Shown here piece after piece: positions 16,450 to 30,640 of a stretch of DNA of 64,000 bases. The DNA lies in contig NZ_LDUG01000033.1 in assembly GCF_001530125.1 (NCBI RefSeq), positions 83,066 to 147,065 on the forward strand, read 5' to 3'. The DNA is from Thiobacillus denitrificans. GTDB taxonomy: Bacteria > Pseudomonadota > Gammaproteobacteria > Burkholderiales > Thiobacillaceae. A program made the translations under genes and the position numbers. The notes under the pieces are model-generated. The model did not search any database and was not told where the DNA came from. It saw only the letters and a list, made by a program, of their open reading frames with translations. The number at the start of each line of letters is the position of its first letter. Position 1 is the first letter of the stretch.

Positions 16450-18795
16450 TTATGCACGCAAACTGGCATCGCACTGATGACGCGCGGCGCTAACCAGTTT
16501 TTGCACGGCTTCGTCCACTTCCTGATCCGTTAATGTGCGTTCAGTATCTTGCATAACTACCCGTATGGCAAGGCTTTTTTTGTTTTCAGGCATGCCTTTT
16601 CCGCGGTAGTCGTCGAATACATCGATCGACCGTACACAGCCGGCCGAGGCCTCGCGCAACGCGGCCAGCAACTCGCCTGCGGGCATCCGGACGTCCAGCA
16701 CGAACGCCAGATCGCGCCGCACCTGCGGGAAGCGGGACAACGCTGCATGCCGCGATAAGCTGCGCTGGACGAGCACCTGACTGCCGAGTTCGAACAGCAC
16801 CGGCGCGGCCGGCAGGTCGAACGCCTGCACCAGACGCGGATGCAGGGTGCCGACCCAGCCGATGGACTGGCCTTCGGCCCACAGTTCGGCACACTGTCCG
16901 GGGTGCAGGGCGGGATGTGCACCGCTGCGGGCATCGAGCGCATGCCCGAACAGCCGTTCCAGGTCACCCTTGAGGTCGAAGAAATCGACGCGGCGCGATG
17001 GCGCGCCCCATTGCTCGGGAAGCGCGTCGCCGTAGACCAGGCCGCCCAGTTTCATCGGCTGCTCGGCAAGCGATGCATACACCCGCCCCAATTCGAAAAT
17101 CCGCACCCGCTCCTGCTGGCGATTGAGGTTGTGACGCAGGGTTTCGATCAGGCCGCCCCACAGGGTCGTGCGCATTGCCGATAACTGGCTGGCGAGGGGG
17201 TTGGCGAGCAGCAGCGGACGCGCGCCGGCATCCAGCGCCGTTTCCCACGCGGGATCGACAAAGCTGTAGGTGATGACTTCCTGATAATCCAGGTCGACCA
17301 GCATCTGGCGCAGGGTGTCGTCGGCCAGCACCGTCTCGTCCTGCGGCAGCATGCGCGAAGGCGCCGCCGGCGGCTGGGCGGGAATGTTGTCGTAGCCGAA
17401 CAGGCGCACCGCCTCTTCGATCAGGTCTTCCTCGATTGCGAGGTCGAAACGGAAACTCGGCGGCGTGACGACGAGGCGGTCGTCCTGGCGTTCGACATTC
17501 ATGCCCAGCGCGGCGAGGTCGCGCGCCACCTGGTCGGCGTCGAGCTCGATGCCCGCCACGCGCGTCAGGCGCGCCAGCCGCAGAGTGATCGGCTCGCGCC
17601 TGGGCAATTCGGCGACTGCCTCGGTGATCGGTCCGGCCTGGCCGCCGCAGATGTCGAGGAGCAGCTGCGTCGCGCGTTCCATCGCCTGGCGGGTGGCGCC
17701 GAAATCGACGCCGCGCTCGAAGCGGTGCGACGAATCGGTCGACAGCCCCAGGCGGCGCGCGCGGCCGGCAATCGCCGCCGGTGCGAAAAATGCGGCCTCC
17801 AGCATGACGTCGACGGTGACGCGCTCCACGCTGGTCGGCTTCCCGCCCATGATCCCGGCCAGCGCCACCGGCCCGCCGGCATCGGCGATCACCAGCATGT
17901 CGGGGGCAAGTTCGGCGACCTGGCCGTCCAGCAGTTCGAGTGTCTCGCCCGCACGGGCCAGCCGCACCTCGATGCCGCCGTTGAGGCGCGACAGGGCGAA
18001 GGCATGCATCGGTTGGCCGAGTTCGAGTAGCACGTAGTTGGTGATGTCGACCGGCGCCAGCAGCGGACGGATGCCGCTGCGCTCCAGCCGTTCCGCCATC
18101 CAGCGCGGGGTGCTGGCCTGCGCATCGATGCCGCGCACCACCCGCGCCAGATAGCGCGGACAGGCCTCGGGCGCCGATAGCTGCATCGGCACCATGTCCT
18201 CGATGCGTTCAGCGACCCCGCCAATCTGCGGCAGCCGCACCTCGGCGCCGGTGATCGCGCCGACCTCGCGCGCCAGGCCCTGCATCGACAGGCAGTCCGC
18301 GCGGTTGGGCGTGAGCTTCAGCGTGATGAGGGTGTCGTCCAGATTGAGCCAGTTGCGGAAGTCCTCGCCGACCGGCGCATCGGCATCCAGCACCATCAGG
18401 CCGTCGGCCGCCCCTTCCAGGCCCAGTTCCCTGGTCGAGCACAGCATGCCGAAGGATTCGACGCCGCGCACCTTGACGACCTTGATCTCGAACCCGGGCA
18501 ATTTGGCGCCGGGGCGGGCGCACGGTACCTTGAGTCCGGCCGCTGCGTTGGGCGCACCGCACACGATGGTGACCGGCGAAGATTCGCCGACATCGACCTG
18601 GCACACGCGCAGACGATCGGCGTCGGGATGGTTCTCCGCTGACAGGATTTCGGCCACCACCACGTTGTTGAAAGGCGGCGCGGCAGGGGACAAGGCCTCT
18701 ACCTCCAGTCCAGCCATGGTCAGGGCATGGGCCAGCTGGGCGGTATCGAGCGCGGGATTGACGAGGCTGCGCAGCCAGGATTCTGGAAATTGCAT
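16450..18795 (-). CDS. pheT: Phenylalanine-tRNA ligase beta subunit
   Basis: A 781-residue protein of normal length for bacterial PheT, which pairs with PheS as an alpha2-beta2 enzyme. It starts MQFPESWLRSLVNP and has the N-terminal tRNA-binding (EMAP-like) domain at about 40-150, the B3/B4 editing region (VDITNYVLLELGQPMHAFAL), the B5 domain near 400-475, a catalytic-like core, and the C-terminal FDX-ACB domain (SRFPQVRRDLAFVLD, then GKGMPENKKSLAIRV). It starts 11 bases after the pheS stop. Confidence 0.97.
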   Translation of the reverse strand: MQFPESWLRSLVNPALDTAQLAHALTMAGLEVEALSPAAPPFNNVVVAEILSAENHPDADRLRVCQVDVGESSPVTIVCGAPNAAAGLKVPCARPGAKLPGFEIKVVKVRGVESFGMLCSTRELGLEGAADGLMVLDADAPVGEDFRNWLNLDDTLITLKLTPNRADCLSMQGLAREVGAITGAEVRLPQIGGVAERIEDMVPMQLSAPEACPRYLARVVRGIDAQASTPRWMAERLERSGIRPLLAPVDITNYVLLELGQPMHAFALSRLNGGIEVRLARAGETLELLDGQVAELAPDMLVIADAGGPVALAGIMGGKPTSVERVTVDVMLEAAFFAPAAIAGRARRLGLSTDSSHRFERGVDFGATRQAMERATQLLLDICGGQAGPITEAVAELPRREPITLRLARLTRVAGIELDADQVARDLAALGMNVERQDDRLVVTPPSFRFDLAIEEDLIEEAVRLFGYDNIPAQPPAAPSRMLPQDETVLADDTLRQMLVDLDYQEVITYSFVDPAWETALDAGARPLLLANPLASQLSAMRTTLWGGLIETLRHNLNRQQERVRIFELGRVYASLAEQPMKLGGLVYGDALPEQWGAPSRRVDFFDLKGDLERLFGHALDARSGAHPALHPGQCAELWAEGQSIGWVGTLHPRLVQAFDLPAAPVLFELGSQVLVQRSLSRHAALSRFPQVRRDLAFVLDVRMPAGELLAALREASAGCVRSIDVFDDYRGKGMPENKKSLAIRVVMQDTERTLTDQEVDEAVQKLVSAARHQCDASLRA

Positions 18796-18806
18796 GTTAA
18801 AGCGCT

Positions 18807-19973
<1,167 letters not shown>

Positions 19974-19996
19974 AAACTCGTTTGAACAATACCAAC

Positions 19997-20022
19997 AAAA
20001 AAAGGCCTTGCGGCCTTTTTTT
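19997..20022 (-). terminator. Terminator downstream of rplT
   Basis: A perfect hairpin with GGCC/GGCC arms extended by seven A-T pairs (loop TTGC), flanked by runs of seven A and seven T, so it can stop transcription in either direction. It lies 17 bases after the rplT stop and would separate infC-rpmI-rplT from pheS-pheT, at least partly. Confidence 0.88.
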
Positions 20023-20038
20023 GTGACGGTTTGACGGC

Positions 20039-20398
20039 TTACGCCGCCAGCTTGGCCTTGACCTGATCGACGATCTTGGCAAAGGCATCCTTGTCGAAAA
20101 TCGCGATATCGGACAGCACCTTGCGGTCGATCCCGATCTCGGCGCGCGACAGGCCGTTCATGAACACGCTGTAGGTCAGGCCGTACTGACGCGCGGCGGC
20201 GTTGATACGGGCAATCCACAGCCTGCGGAACTGGCGCTTGCGCTGACGACGGTCGCGGTACTGATACTGACCGGCTTTCATCACCGCTTCGTTGGCAACG
20301 CGGAATACGTTCTTGCGACGACCGCGATAACCCTTGGCGGCGTCGATGATCTTTTTGTGACTGGCGCGGGCGGTTACACCCCGTTTGACGCGTGGCAT
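20039..20398 (-). CDS. rplT: 50S ribosomal protein L20
   Basis: A 119-residue, very basic protein beginning [20 protein letters not shown], with [20 protein letters not shown] and [24 protein letters not shown] stretches that thread into 23S rRNA. L20 nucleates 50S assembly and often represses its own operon. It starts 12 bases after rpmI. Confidence 0.98.
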   Translation of the reverse strand: MPRVKRGVTARASHKKIIDAAKGYRGRRKNVFRVANEAVMKAGQYQYRDRRQRKRQFRRLWIARINAAARQYGLTYSVFMNGLSRAEIGIDRKVLSDIAIFDKDAFAKIVDQVKAKLAA

Positions 20399-20410
20399 GG
20401 TCTTTCTCCT

Positions 20411-20608
20411 TTATGCGTAGGGCAACATGCGTGAAACCGACTTGTGGTCGCTGGCATTGACAGTTTCCATGCCGCGCAACTGGCGCTTACGCTTGGTGCT
20501 CTTCTTGGTGAGAATGTGACGCATGAACGCGTGCGAGCGCTTGAATCCGCCGCCGCCCAGTGCACGGAACCGCTTGGCGGCGCCGCTCTTGGTCTTCATC
20601 TTAGGCAT
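20411..20608 (-). CDS. rpmI: 50S ribosomal protein L35
   Basis: A 65-residue basic protein ([20 protein letters not shown], ending [14 protein letters not shown]) with the usual L35 length and composition. It lies between infC and rplT as in most bacteria and has GGAAG upstream of the ATG. Confidence 0.98.
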   Translation of the reverse strand: MPKMKTKSGAAKRFRALGGGGFKRSHAFMRHILTKKSTKRKRQLRGMETVNASDHKSVSRMLPYA

Positions 20609-20684
20609 GATGCTTCCTTTTATCTCATGCGGCCAGGTGATCCCACGACGTGGAATGCTTCACCAACCCGACTGCACGTATTGT

Positions 20685-20716
20685 GGCGTTTTTACCCTCT
20701 CGGGTTGAGAAACGCC
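20685..20716 (-). promoter_or_regulatory. Hairpin between infC and rpmI, possible L20-type leader
   Basis: Arms GGCGTTT and AAACGCC with additional ACCC/GGGT pairing form a stem within the 136-base gap between infC and rpmI. In other bacteria L20 binds an RNA structure in this part of the operon to repress rpmI-rplT translation. The position fits, but the match to the known L20 leader was not tested. Confidence 0.35.
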
Positions 20717-20744
20717 GGTCTCATTGAATCTAAATCTTCCTGGC

Positions 20745-21269
<525 letters not shown>

Positions 21270-21335
21270 GAGTTGTTCTCCAAATGAAAACCTGACGCTG
21301 CGCGTCGAGGCAAAAAGGCCAAACCAAAAATAAAG

Positions 21336-21363
21336 AAGGCGCGGGACGAAGTCCCTACGCCTT
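21336..21363 (-). terminator. Hairpin between thrS and infC, possible terminator or attenuator
   Basis: Stem AAGGCG plus GGGAC pairs with GTCCC plus CGCCTT around a GAA loop; on the minus strand it is followed by CTTTATTTTTGG, a weak U-rich tract. It lies in the 106-base gap between the thrS stop and the infC start, so it may reduce read-through from thrS into infC. Confidence 0.55.
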
Positions 21364-21375
21364 GTTTGACCGCTA

Positions 21376-23283
21376 TTACTGGCGCGCCAGCGTTTCCGCT
21401 TTCAGGCGCGCCATCAAGTCATCCAAACTGAGCTGCCCCAGATCCTGGTTGCCGCGGGCACGGACGGAAACCATCCCGGTTTCCATTTCCTTGTCGCCGA
21501 CCACCACCTGATAAGGCAGCTTTTGCAAGCTATGTTCGCGGATTTTATAAGTAATCTTGTTATTACTCAAGTCCGACATCGCACGGATGCCTGCCTCGCG
21601 CAGCGCGCGGGTGACTTTTTGCGCATATTCGGTCTGGCGCTCGCTGATATTCATCACCATCACCTGCACCGGCGCCAGCCACAACGGGAAGTTGCCGGCA
21701 TGGTGCTCGATCAGGATGCCGATGAAGCGCTCCATCGACCCAAGAATCGCGCGGTGCAGCATCACCGGGGTTTTGCGGCTGTTGTCCTCGTCGACGAATT
21801 CGGCGTCGAGGCGCACCGGCAGGTTGAAATCGAGCTGGATGGTGCCGCACTGCCACAGCCGGTGAAGCGTGTCTTTCAGCGTGAACTCGATCTTGGGGCC
21901 GTAGAACGCGCCCTCACCCGGCTGCAAGTCGTAGGCCAGCTTGCTCTTGTCGAGCGCCGCCGCCAGCGCCGCTTCGGCCTTGTCCCAGGACGCGTCCGAG
22001 CCGACCCGCTTGTCCGGCCGGGTCGACAGCTTGACCAGCACATCCTCGAAGCCGAAGTCAGCGTAGGTCTTCTGCAGCATGACGATGAAGTCGGCGACTT
22101 CCTGCTCAATCTGGTCTTCGGTGCAGAAAATGTGGGCGTCGTCCTGGGTAAAACCGCGCACCCGCATGATGCCGTGCAGCGCGCCCGAGGGCTCGTTGCG
22201 GTGGCACGAACCGAACTCGGCCAGGCGCAGCGGCAGGTCGCGATAGGAATGCAGGCCGCTGTTGAAAATCTGCACGTGGCCGGGGCAGTTCATCGGCTTG
22301 ACCGCGTAGTCGCGGTTTTCCGACGACGTGGTGAACATGTTGTCGCGGTAGTTTTCCCAGTGGCCGGACTTCTCCCACAGGCTGCGGTCCATCACCGCCG
22401 GGGTGCGTACTTCCTGGTAACCGTATTCGACGAACTTCTGCCGCATGTACTGCTCGATCTGCTGCCACACGATCCAGCCCTTGGGGTGCCAGAACACCAT
22501 GCCCGGCGCCTCGTCCTGCATGTGCAGCAGGTCGAGCTGCTTCGCCAGCTTGCGATGGTCGCGCTTCTCGGCCTCTTCCAGCCGATACAGGTAGGCTTCG
22601 AGGTCTTCCTTCTTCGCCCATGCCGTGCCGTACACGCGCTGCAGCATCTCGTTCTTCGAGTCGCCGCGCCAGTAGGCGCCGGCCAGCTTCATCAGCTTGA
22701 AGTGTTTGAGCTTGCCGGTCGACGGCACGTGCGGGCCGCGGCACAGGTCGATGAAATCGCCTTCACGGTAGAGCGAAATGTCCTCATTGCTCGGGATCGA
22801 CGCGATGATCTCGGCCTTGTAGGCTTCGCCCATATTCTTGAAGAAGGTCACAGCCTCGTCGCGCGGCATCACGCTGCGCTCGACCGGGATGTCCTGCTTC
22901 GCCAGCTCGGCCATTTTCTTCTCGATAGCCACCAGGTCTTCCGGCGTGAACGGGCGCTTGTACGAGAAATCATAAAAGAAGCCGTCCTCGATCACCGGGC
23001 CGATGGTGACCTGCGCATCGGGGAATAGCGACTTCACCGCATACGCCAGCAGGTGTGCGGTGGAATGGCGAATCATGTCGAGGCCGTCGGCGTCGCGGTC
23101 GGTGACGATAGACAACTGCGCATCGGCGTCGATCACATGGCTGGTATCGACCAGTTCGCCGTTGACCCGCCCGGCGAGCGCCGCCTTGGCAAGGCCGGCG
23201 CCGATGCTGGATGCGACCTGCGCGACCGTGACCGGACCCTCGAACGGGCGGACGGAACCATCGGGAAGCGTGACGTTGACCAT
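21376..23283 (-). CDS. thrS: Threonine-tRNA ligase
   Basis: A 635-residue class II synthetase. The N-terminal TGS domain is at about 1-60 ([20 protein letters not shown]). The editing domain carries [11 protein letters not shown] with the zinc-like HxxxH arrangement. The catalytic core includes [29 protein letters not shown] and [14 protein letters not shown], and the anticodon-binding domain ends the protein ([20 protein letters not shown]). It heads thrS-infC-rpmI-rplT, and a terminator-like hairpin sits just before it. Confidence 0.98.
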   Translation of the reverse strand: MVNVTLPDGSVRPFEGPVTVAQVASSIGAGLAKAALAGRVNGELVDTSHVIDADAQLSIVTDRDADGLDMIRHSTAHLLAYAVKSLFPDAQVTIGPVIEDGFFYDFSYKRPFTPEDLVAIEKKMAELAKQDIPVERSVMPRDEAVTFFKNMGEAYKAEIIASIPSNEDISLYREGDFIDLCRGPHVPSTGKLKHFKLMKLAGAYWRGDSKNEMLQRVYGTAWAKKEDLEAYLYRLEEAEKRDHRKLAKQLDLLHMQDEAPGMVFWHPKGWIVWQQIEQYMRQKFVEYGYQEVRTPAVMDRSLWEKSGHWENYRDNMFTTSSENRDYAVKPMNCPGHVQIFNSGLHSYRDLPLRLAEFGSCHRNEPSGALHGIMRVRGFTQDDAHIFCTEDQIEQEVADFIVMLQKTYADFGFEDVLVKLSTRPDKRVGSDASWDKAEAALAAALDKSKLAYDLQPGEGAFYGPKIEFTLKDTLHRLWQCGTIQLDFNLPVRLDAEFVDEDNSRKTPVMLHRAILGSMERFIGILIEHHAGNFPLWLAPVQVMVMNISERQTEYAQKVTRALREAGIRAMSDLSNNKITYKIREHSLQKLPYQVVVGDKEMETGMVSVRARGNQDLGQLSLDDLMARLKAETLARQ

Positions 23284-23305
23284 GATTCAAACTCCAGAAA
23301 CAAAA

Positions 23306-23330
23306 AAAAGCGCGGACCGACCGCGCTTTT
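23306..23330 (-). terminator. Strong hairpin with T-run between tRNA-Val and thrS
   Basis: A perfect stem with arms AAAAGCGCGG and CCGCGCTTTT, loop ACCGA, followed on the minus strand by a run of T. It sits 22 bases before the thrS start and about 145 bases after the tRNA-Val gene. It is either the tRNA terminator or an attenuator in a thrS leader. Confidence 0.8.
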
Positions 23331-23475
23331 GGGTATTACAGGAAGATTGCAGAGACTCTGCGAACAGCGATGCGCCGGGTTTATCCAGTAACAAGCCGAC
23401 TAGTTCGCGTTGACATCTCACAAGCTCCACGGGGCGAACCCCACTAAAACGGGTCATCCCGACCCTTCAAATATT

Positions 23476-23552
23476 TGGTAGGCGCGAATGGACTCGAACC
23501 ATCGACCCCCACCATGTCAAGGTGGTGCTCTAACCAGCTGAGCTACGCGCCT
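23476..23552 (-). tRNA. tRNA-Val (anticodon GAC)
   Basis: A 77-base cloverleaf on the minus strand. The acceptor arms AGGCGCG and CGCGCCT pair perfectly, the D arm is GCTCAGCTGGTTAGAGC, the anticodon stem CCACC/GGTGG encloses TTGACAT (anticodon GAC), the T arm contains GGTTCGAGTCC, and CCA is encoded. It reads toward thrS. Confidence 0.96.
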
Positions 23553-23620
23553 AATGCGGGGCGGATCATAACCGAAACGCCACGCGCGTGTCGAGTCGGC
23601 CGGGGTTTTTTTGTCTTGCC

Positions 23621-24178
23621 TCACGCCAGCGGCCAGCGCCGGATCACGTCGTAATGCATTCCGTCGACTTCGCGGCGCGAAGCCACCAGCACGAAATCGC
23701 TGATCGGCCAGTGTACCGGCATGCACTCAGGCACCTCACCGCCGGCGGAATTGCGCAGCAGGGTGACATGCGGCACGTGCGGACGCGCATCGACGGCAAA
23801 CCCGGCGCCCTGCAAGGCGGCATTCACCGCGTCGACCAGTTCGAGGTGCTGCGGCGGCGCCTGGCTCGCACCCAGCCAGCCGATCCGGTTGTGCCGCCAG
23901 TAGCCGGCCTGATCGAGGACGAGTTCGAACGCATCAGCCTGAGCAGCGTCGACGCAGGCGGTCAGGGCATCCAGTTGTTCGGCCGGCGTGCTGCCGAGAA
24001 AGACCAGGGTGATGTGCAGGGTCTCCGCGCGCATCCGCCGGCCGCCCAAGTGCTGATGCAGCCACTTGCCGGCGCGGTTGAGTGCGTCGCGGGTGGCATC
24101 ATCCGGCCACAGGGCGAAGAACAGCCGTAGCGTGTCGGGGTCGACCGGCCCGGATTCTGTCAGACCGGGTTCAATCAC
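23621..24178 (-). CDS. thpR: RNA 2',3'-cyclic phosphodiesterase / 2'-5' RNA ligase family (ThpR/LigT)
   Basis: A 185-residue 2H phosphoesterase. The two catalytic tetrapeptides are HITL (in [11 protein letters not shown]) and HVTL (in [11 protein letters not shown]), with [10 protein letters not shown] as the usual N-terminal strand. The enzyme hydrolyses RNA 2',3'-cyclic phosphates and can reversibly join 2'-5' linked RNA in vitro; its physiological role is unclear. The GTG start overlaps the ispF stop by 8 bases. Confidence 0.9.
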   Translation of the reverse strand: MIEPGLTESGPVDPDTLRLFFALWPDDATRDALNRAGKWLHQHLGGRRMRAETLHITLVFLGSTPAEQLDALTACVDAAQADAFELVLDQAGYWRHNRIGWLGASQAPPQHLELVDAVNAALQGAGFAVDARPHVPHVTLLRNSAGGEVPECMPVHWPISDFVLVASRREVDGMHYDVIRRWPLA

Positions 24179-24653
24179 GCGCGATCAGGCACACCGCTTC
24201 CGCCGCGATGCCCTCGCCGCGTCCAGTGAAACCGAGTTTTTCGGTGGTGGTGGCCTTGACGTTGACGTGCTCAATCGCAACGCCGAGGTCGTCCGCGATA
24301 TGCGCCGTCATCCTCGCAATATGCGGGGCCATTTTCGGTGCCTGCGCGATGATCGTGGCGTCGACGTTGCCGACGCGCCAGCCGCGGGACTTCAATTGTT
24401 CGGCCACCCGGCGCAGCAGGATGCGGCTGTCAATGCCGGCAAACGCCGCGTCGGTATCCGGGAAATGGCGGCCTATGTCGCCCAGCCCTGCCGCGCCCAA
24501 GAGCGCGTCGCAGATCGCGTGCAGCAGCACATCGGCGTCGGAATGCCCGGCCAGTCCCAGCTCAAAGGGAATGTCGACGCCGCCGAGGATGAGCTTGCGG
24601 TTCTCGGCAAAGGCGTGCACGTCGAAGCCGTGGCCGATGCGGAGTTCACTCAT
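24171..24653 (-). CDS. ispF: 2-C-methyl-D-erythritol 2,4-cyclodiphosphate synthase
   Basis: A 160-residue protein, normal for IspF, a homotrimeric zinc enzyme of the MEP isoprenoid pathway. Metal and substrate residues are in [11 protein letters not shown] and [20 protein letters not shown], with [11 protein letters not shown] following. It overlaps the ispD stop by 8 bases, the classic ispD-ispF arrangement. Confidence 0.97.
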   Translation of the reverse strand: MSELRIGHGFDVHAFAENRKLILGGVDIPFELGLAGHSDADVLLHAICDALLGAAGLGDIGRHFPDTDAAFAGIDSRILLRRVAEQLKSRGWRVGNVDATIIAQAPKMAPHIARMTAHIADDLGVAIEHVNVKATTTEKLGFTGRGEGIAAEAVCLIARD

Positions 24654-25340
24654 TCAAGTGCTCCAGGATCAGGCCCGCCAGAACCAGGTCCTGCGGATAG
24701 GTGACTTTGAGGTTACGACTGTCGGATTCGACCAACTTTGGCTGCAAGCCGAGCTGTTCGATGGCGGAGGCTTCGTCGGTCATGTCAGCACCTGCTGCAC
24801 GCAAGGCTTCGCTCAAGGTTCCATGCCGGAACATTTGCGGCGTCTGCGCCTGCCACAGGCCGGCGCGCGGCACGGTGGCTTCGGCGCGTGCGCCTGATTC
24901 AGTACCGGCGGCGCGCTTCAGGGTGTCGGCCACGGGCACGGCGAGCAGGCCGCCGACCGGATCATCGGCCACCTCATCGAGCAATCGGCTCAAGGATTCT
25001 GCCGGCAAGCATGGCCGCGCCGCGTCGTGCACCAGCACCCAGTCGTCCGCCGCGCATTCTGTCGCCATCGCCTGCAGCCCGTTCAACACGGTCTCGGCGC
25101 GGGTGGCACCGCCGCAGCGCAGCACCTGCAAGCGATCTTCCCAACCTGCCCACTCGTAGTTCCCCCACCTTTTGTCGGTGGGCGAGAGCACGACGAAAAG
25201 CTTGGAGATTCGAGGCTCGCGTGCCAACACAATCAGCGCATGCGCAATCATCGGGATCGAGTTAAGCGGCATATATTGCTTGGCCACTTTCCCGCCCATG
25301 CGCGAGCCGCTTCCTGCGGCAGGGATCAGTGCGTAAAAAC

Positions 25341-25344
<4 letters not shown>
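24646..25344 (-). CDS. ispD: 2-C-methyl-D-erythritol 4-phosphate cytidylyltransferase
   Basis: A 232-residue nucleotidyltransferase that makes CDP-methylerythritol. The nucleotide-binding N-terminus is [32 protein letters not shown] and [19 protein letters not shown] are family signatures. The ATG overlaps the ftsK stop by four bases (25341-25344). The frame and length match IspD throughout. Confidence 0.96.
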
Positions 25345-28681
<3,337 letters not shown>

Positions 28682-28702
28682 GTCAAAACAAGCCATACCT
28701 TT

Positions 28703-28787
28703 GTCATTGCGAGCGAAGCGTGGCAATCCAGCGTCCTGATCAATCTCCCGTTCTGGATTGCCACGTCGCTACGCTCCTCGCAATGAC
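28703..28787. repeat. REP-like palindromic repeat (copy 1)
   Basis: The arm GTCATTGCGAGCGAAGCG... (28703-28731) is largely complementary to 28753-28787, with perfect outer (about 11 bases) and inner (about 14 bases) parts and a central bubble. Related copies occur at 29969-29997 (one arm) and 36399-36489 (full). It follows trxB and could fold in its 3' end. Confidence 0.8.
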
Positions 28788-28820
28788 GGCTTGTTCCACA
28801 CTTCGGTAAAGGTATACAGC

Positions 28821-29483
28821 ATGAAGCGCGCCCGCGACAGTGCACTTACCCCCGCCTCCTTCGAGGCGCTGGCCCGCATGCGCCGCGCGCTGCGCGAGCA
28901 GGCCGCGGCGCCGGTCTTGCTTCACCAGGCACCGCATAAGCCCAAGGTTCCGGAGGACGGCGTCATGCTGTTTCGCCGTGCCGTCGCCGACGTTGTTCCC
29001 CTTCCCCCGTCCGGCCGTGTGGAGCCCACGCGTCCACGCCCCAAGCCCATCGCTCGCCAGCGCCTGCGCGACGAGCAGCAAGTGCTGGTCGACGCCCTGG
29101 CAGACCCCTGGGACTGGGAAGCCGCCACCGCCACCGGCGAGGAGCTGGTTTTCTCGCGCCCCGGCGTGCCAACTGCCGCGCTGCGGAAACTGCGGCGCGG
29201 CGGCTGGGTCATCCAGGGCGAGCTCGACCTGCACGGCCACACCGGCGATGAAGCACGGATTGCACTGGCCGCCTTCCTCAACCGCGGCATGCTCGAAGAC
29301 CGGCGCTGCGTACGCATCATCCACGGCAAGGGCCACGGCTCGAAAAACCGCCTGCCGGTATTGAAAAACAAGGTGCGCCACTGGCTCACCCAGCGAGAAG
29401 ACGTGCTCGCCTTCTGCCAGGCACGCACCATCGACGGCGGCGCCGGTGCCGTCATCGTGTTATTGAAATCTTCGTCACGTTAA
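28821..29483 (+). CDS. Smr domain protein (MutS2 C-terminal-like endonuclease family)
   Basis: A 220-residue protein. The first 110 residues are basic and poorly ordered. The C-terminal Smr domain starts at about residue 120 with ELDLHGHTGDEARIALAAFL and contains the conserved VRIIHGKGHGSKNRLPVLK loop. Stand-alone Smr proteins (YdaL-like) act as DNA or RNA nicking nucleases. The start at 28821 (MKRARDSALTP) follows a weak AAAGGTAT. A 12-base gap separates its stop from bcp. Confidence 0.88.
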   Translation: MKRARDSALTPASFEALARMRRALREQAAAPVLLHQAPHKPKVPEDGVMLFRRAVADVVPLPPSGRVEPTRPRPKPIARQRLRDEQQVLVDALADPWDWEAATATGEELVFSRPGVPTAALRKLRRGGWVIQGELDLHGHTGDEARIALAAFLNRGMLEDRRCVRIIHGKGHGSKNRLPVLKNKVRHWLTQREDVLAFCQARTIDGGAGAVIVLLKSSSR

Positions 29484-29494
29484 AGAGACCCACC

Positions 29495-29950
29495 ATGAGC
29501 GAATCCGTCATCAAAGATTTCGAACTGCCGTCCACCGGCAATGCCACCTTCAAACTGTCCGATCATTGCGGCAAGAACGTCGTCGTCTATTTCTACCCCA
29601 AGGACAACACATCAGGCTGCACCCTCGAAGGCCAGGAATTCCGCGATCTGTATGGCGACTTCACCAAGGCGAATACGATTGTCGTCGGCGTCTCACGCGA
29701 CAGCCTCAAATCGCACGAAGGCTTCAAAGCCGAATTCGACTTTCCATTCGAGCTACTCGCCGACACCGATGAAAAGGTCTGCGAACTGTTCGGCGTGATG
29801 AAGCTGAAAAACATGTACGGCAAGCAGGTGCGCGGCGTCGAGCGCAGCACCTTCGTGTTCGACGTCAACGGCAAACTGGTCAAGGGCTGGCGAGGGTTAA
29901 AGGCGCCAGGCCATGCGGCGGAAGTGTTGGCGTTTGTAAAGACGCTTTGA
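29495..29950 (+). CDS. bcp: Thioredoxin-dependent thiol peroxidase (Bcp/PrxQ peroxiredoxin)
   Basis: A 151-residue peroxiredoxin that reduces hydroperoxides. The peroxidatic Cys42 is in KDNTSGCTLEGQEF. The residue five positions later, which is the resolving cysteine in E. coli Bcp, is glutamine here, so the enzyme is either 1-Cys or uses another cysteine such as Cys96. LADTDEKVCELFGV and ERSTFVFDVNGKLVKGWRG are family signatures. GAGACCC precedes the ATG. The gene is the last core gene before the integron. Confidence 0.93.
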   Translation: MSESVIKDFELPSTGNATFKLSDHCGKNVVVYFYPKDNTSGCTLEGQEFRDLYGDFTKANTIVVGVSRDSLKSHEGFKAEFDFPFELLADTDEKVCELFGVMKLKNMYGKQVRGVERSTFVFDVNGKLVKGWRGLKAPGHAAEVLAFVKTL

Positions 29951-29968
29951 GCGCTTGATGCCCGATCC

Positions 29969-29997
29969 GTCATTGCGAACGCCACGGAGCAATCCAG
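29969..29997. repeat. REP-like repeat, single arm (copy 2)
   Basis: GTCATTGCGAACGCCACGGA and the following AGCAATCCAG match one arm of the palindromic repeat seen at 28703-28787 and 36399-36489; the opposing arm is missing. It lies about 300 bases from the distal end of the integron array. Confidence 0.6.
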
Positions 29998-30205
29998 TTT
30001 GAATGAATTAAGGCTCGCAGCACCGCCGAGCAGCGCATGTTGTAGTCGACTGCTATCCGTTGGCCGGGGCAGCCCACCCTCATCCCAATTGTCCTCCCTT
30101 TACTTCGCGTGCCCTAAAGGGACGTGCGTAGCCGATTGTCAAATTTTCTCTAATAGATGTCGTTAAGCGCTTGTAATTTTCGATAAAAACAGAAGGGACG
30201 CGAAA
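29998..30205. other. Non-coding interval between bcp and the integron array end
   Basis: No gene is visible. The last 60 bases are AT-rich and precede the short Tat-signal ORF with a plausible AGAAGGGACG ribosome binding site, so a promoter may lie here. Confidence 0.4.
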
Positions 30206-30298
30206 ATGAGAAGGCGTGATTTTTTGACAGAGCTCGCCCTGCTCCCGGCTTTAGCTGTTCAAGCTCACTCTGAATATTTTTCTCAGCAGGTTGCATAA
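30206..30298 (+). pseudogene. Short ORF encoding an isolated Tat-type signal peptide
   Basis: A 30-residue ORF reading MRRRDFLTELALLPALAVQA then HSEYFSQQVA. The RRRDFL start followed by a hydrophobic stretch and an Ala-X-Ala-like end is a twin-arginine signal peptide. It has AGAAGGGACG upstream. The stop comes at 30296-30298, five bases before the last attC. The likely reading is the 5' end of a Tat-exported protein gene whose body was displaced at the integron boundary. A real microprotein is possible. Confidence 0.45.
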
Positions 30299-30302
30299 GA
30301 GT

Positions 30303-30365
30303 GGCTAACGTCAAGTTAAGGGGCGCGCCGCTTTTGGCGCGTCCCGCTTGAACGAGGGGTTAGGC
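30303..30365 (-). repeat. attC site of cassette 9 (distal end of array)
   Basis: Bounded by GGCTAAC (30303-30309) and GTTAGGC (30359-30365) with the stem core GGCGCGCCGCTTTTGGCGCG between. The BrnA-like gene ends inside it. Confidence 0.88.
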
Positions 30366-30639
30366 TGGCCTGCGGCTCTACAAGACGTCCTGTGACGTAC
30401 TTGTGAAGGACGCTGGACATCAGTGTTTGATAAGGGATCGCTTCTTCTGCGGCCTTTGCTTGAATATCGTCGAGGTCGCGGGATGAGATGCGAATATTGA
30501 CCCGCTTGTCTTTAGCCAGAGAGGCAGAAGCCATTGCCGCAAAACGTGCGATTTCACTTTTGTTTTTGGCGACGGGCTGCCACTCACCCCTTTCAAAAGA
30601 AGCCAGAATTTCTTCTTCAAGTTTATTTTCTTTGTCCAT
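30316..30639 (-). CDS. CopG-family antitoxin (COG5304/BrnA-like), cassette 9
   Basis: A 107-residue protein. After a charged N-terminus, NKSEIARFAAMASASLAKDK leads to RVNIRISSRDLDDIQAKAAE and IPYQTLMSSVLHKYVTGRLV, a ribbon-helix-helix antitoxin pattern that pairs with BrnT-type toxins. Such antitoxins bind DNA and neutralise the toxin. The start at 30639 (MDKENK) has GAGGAG upstream and follows the toxin stop by one base; an in-frame ATG 18 bases earlier is less likely. The last residues are encoded by the attC stem, so the C-terminal tail is probably not functional. Confidence 0.82.
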   Translation of the reverse strand: MDKENKLEEEILASFERGEWQPVAKNKSEIARFAAMASASLAKDKRVNIRISSRDLDDIQAKAAEEAIPYQTLMSSVLHKYVTGRLVEPQASLTPRSSGTRQKRRAP

Positions 30640-30640
30640 T

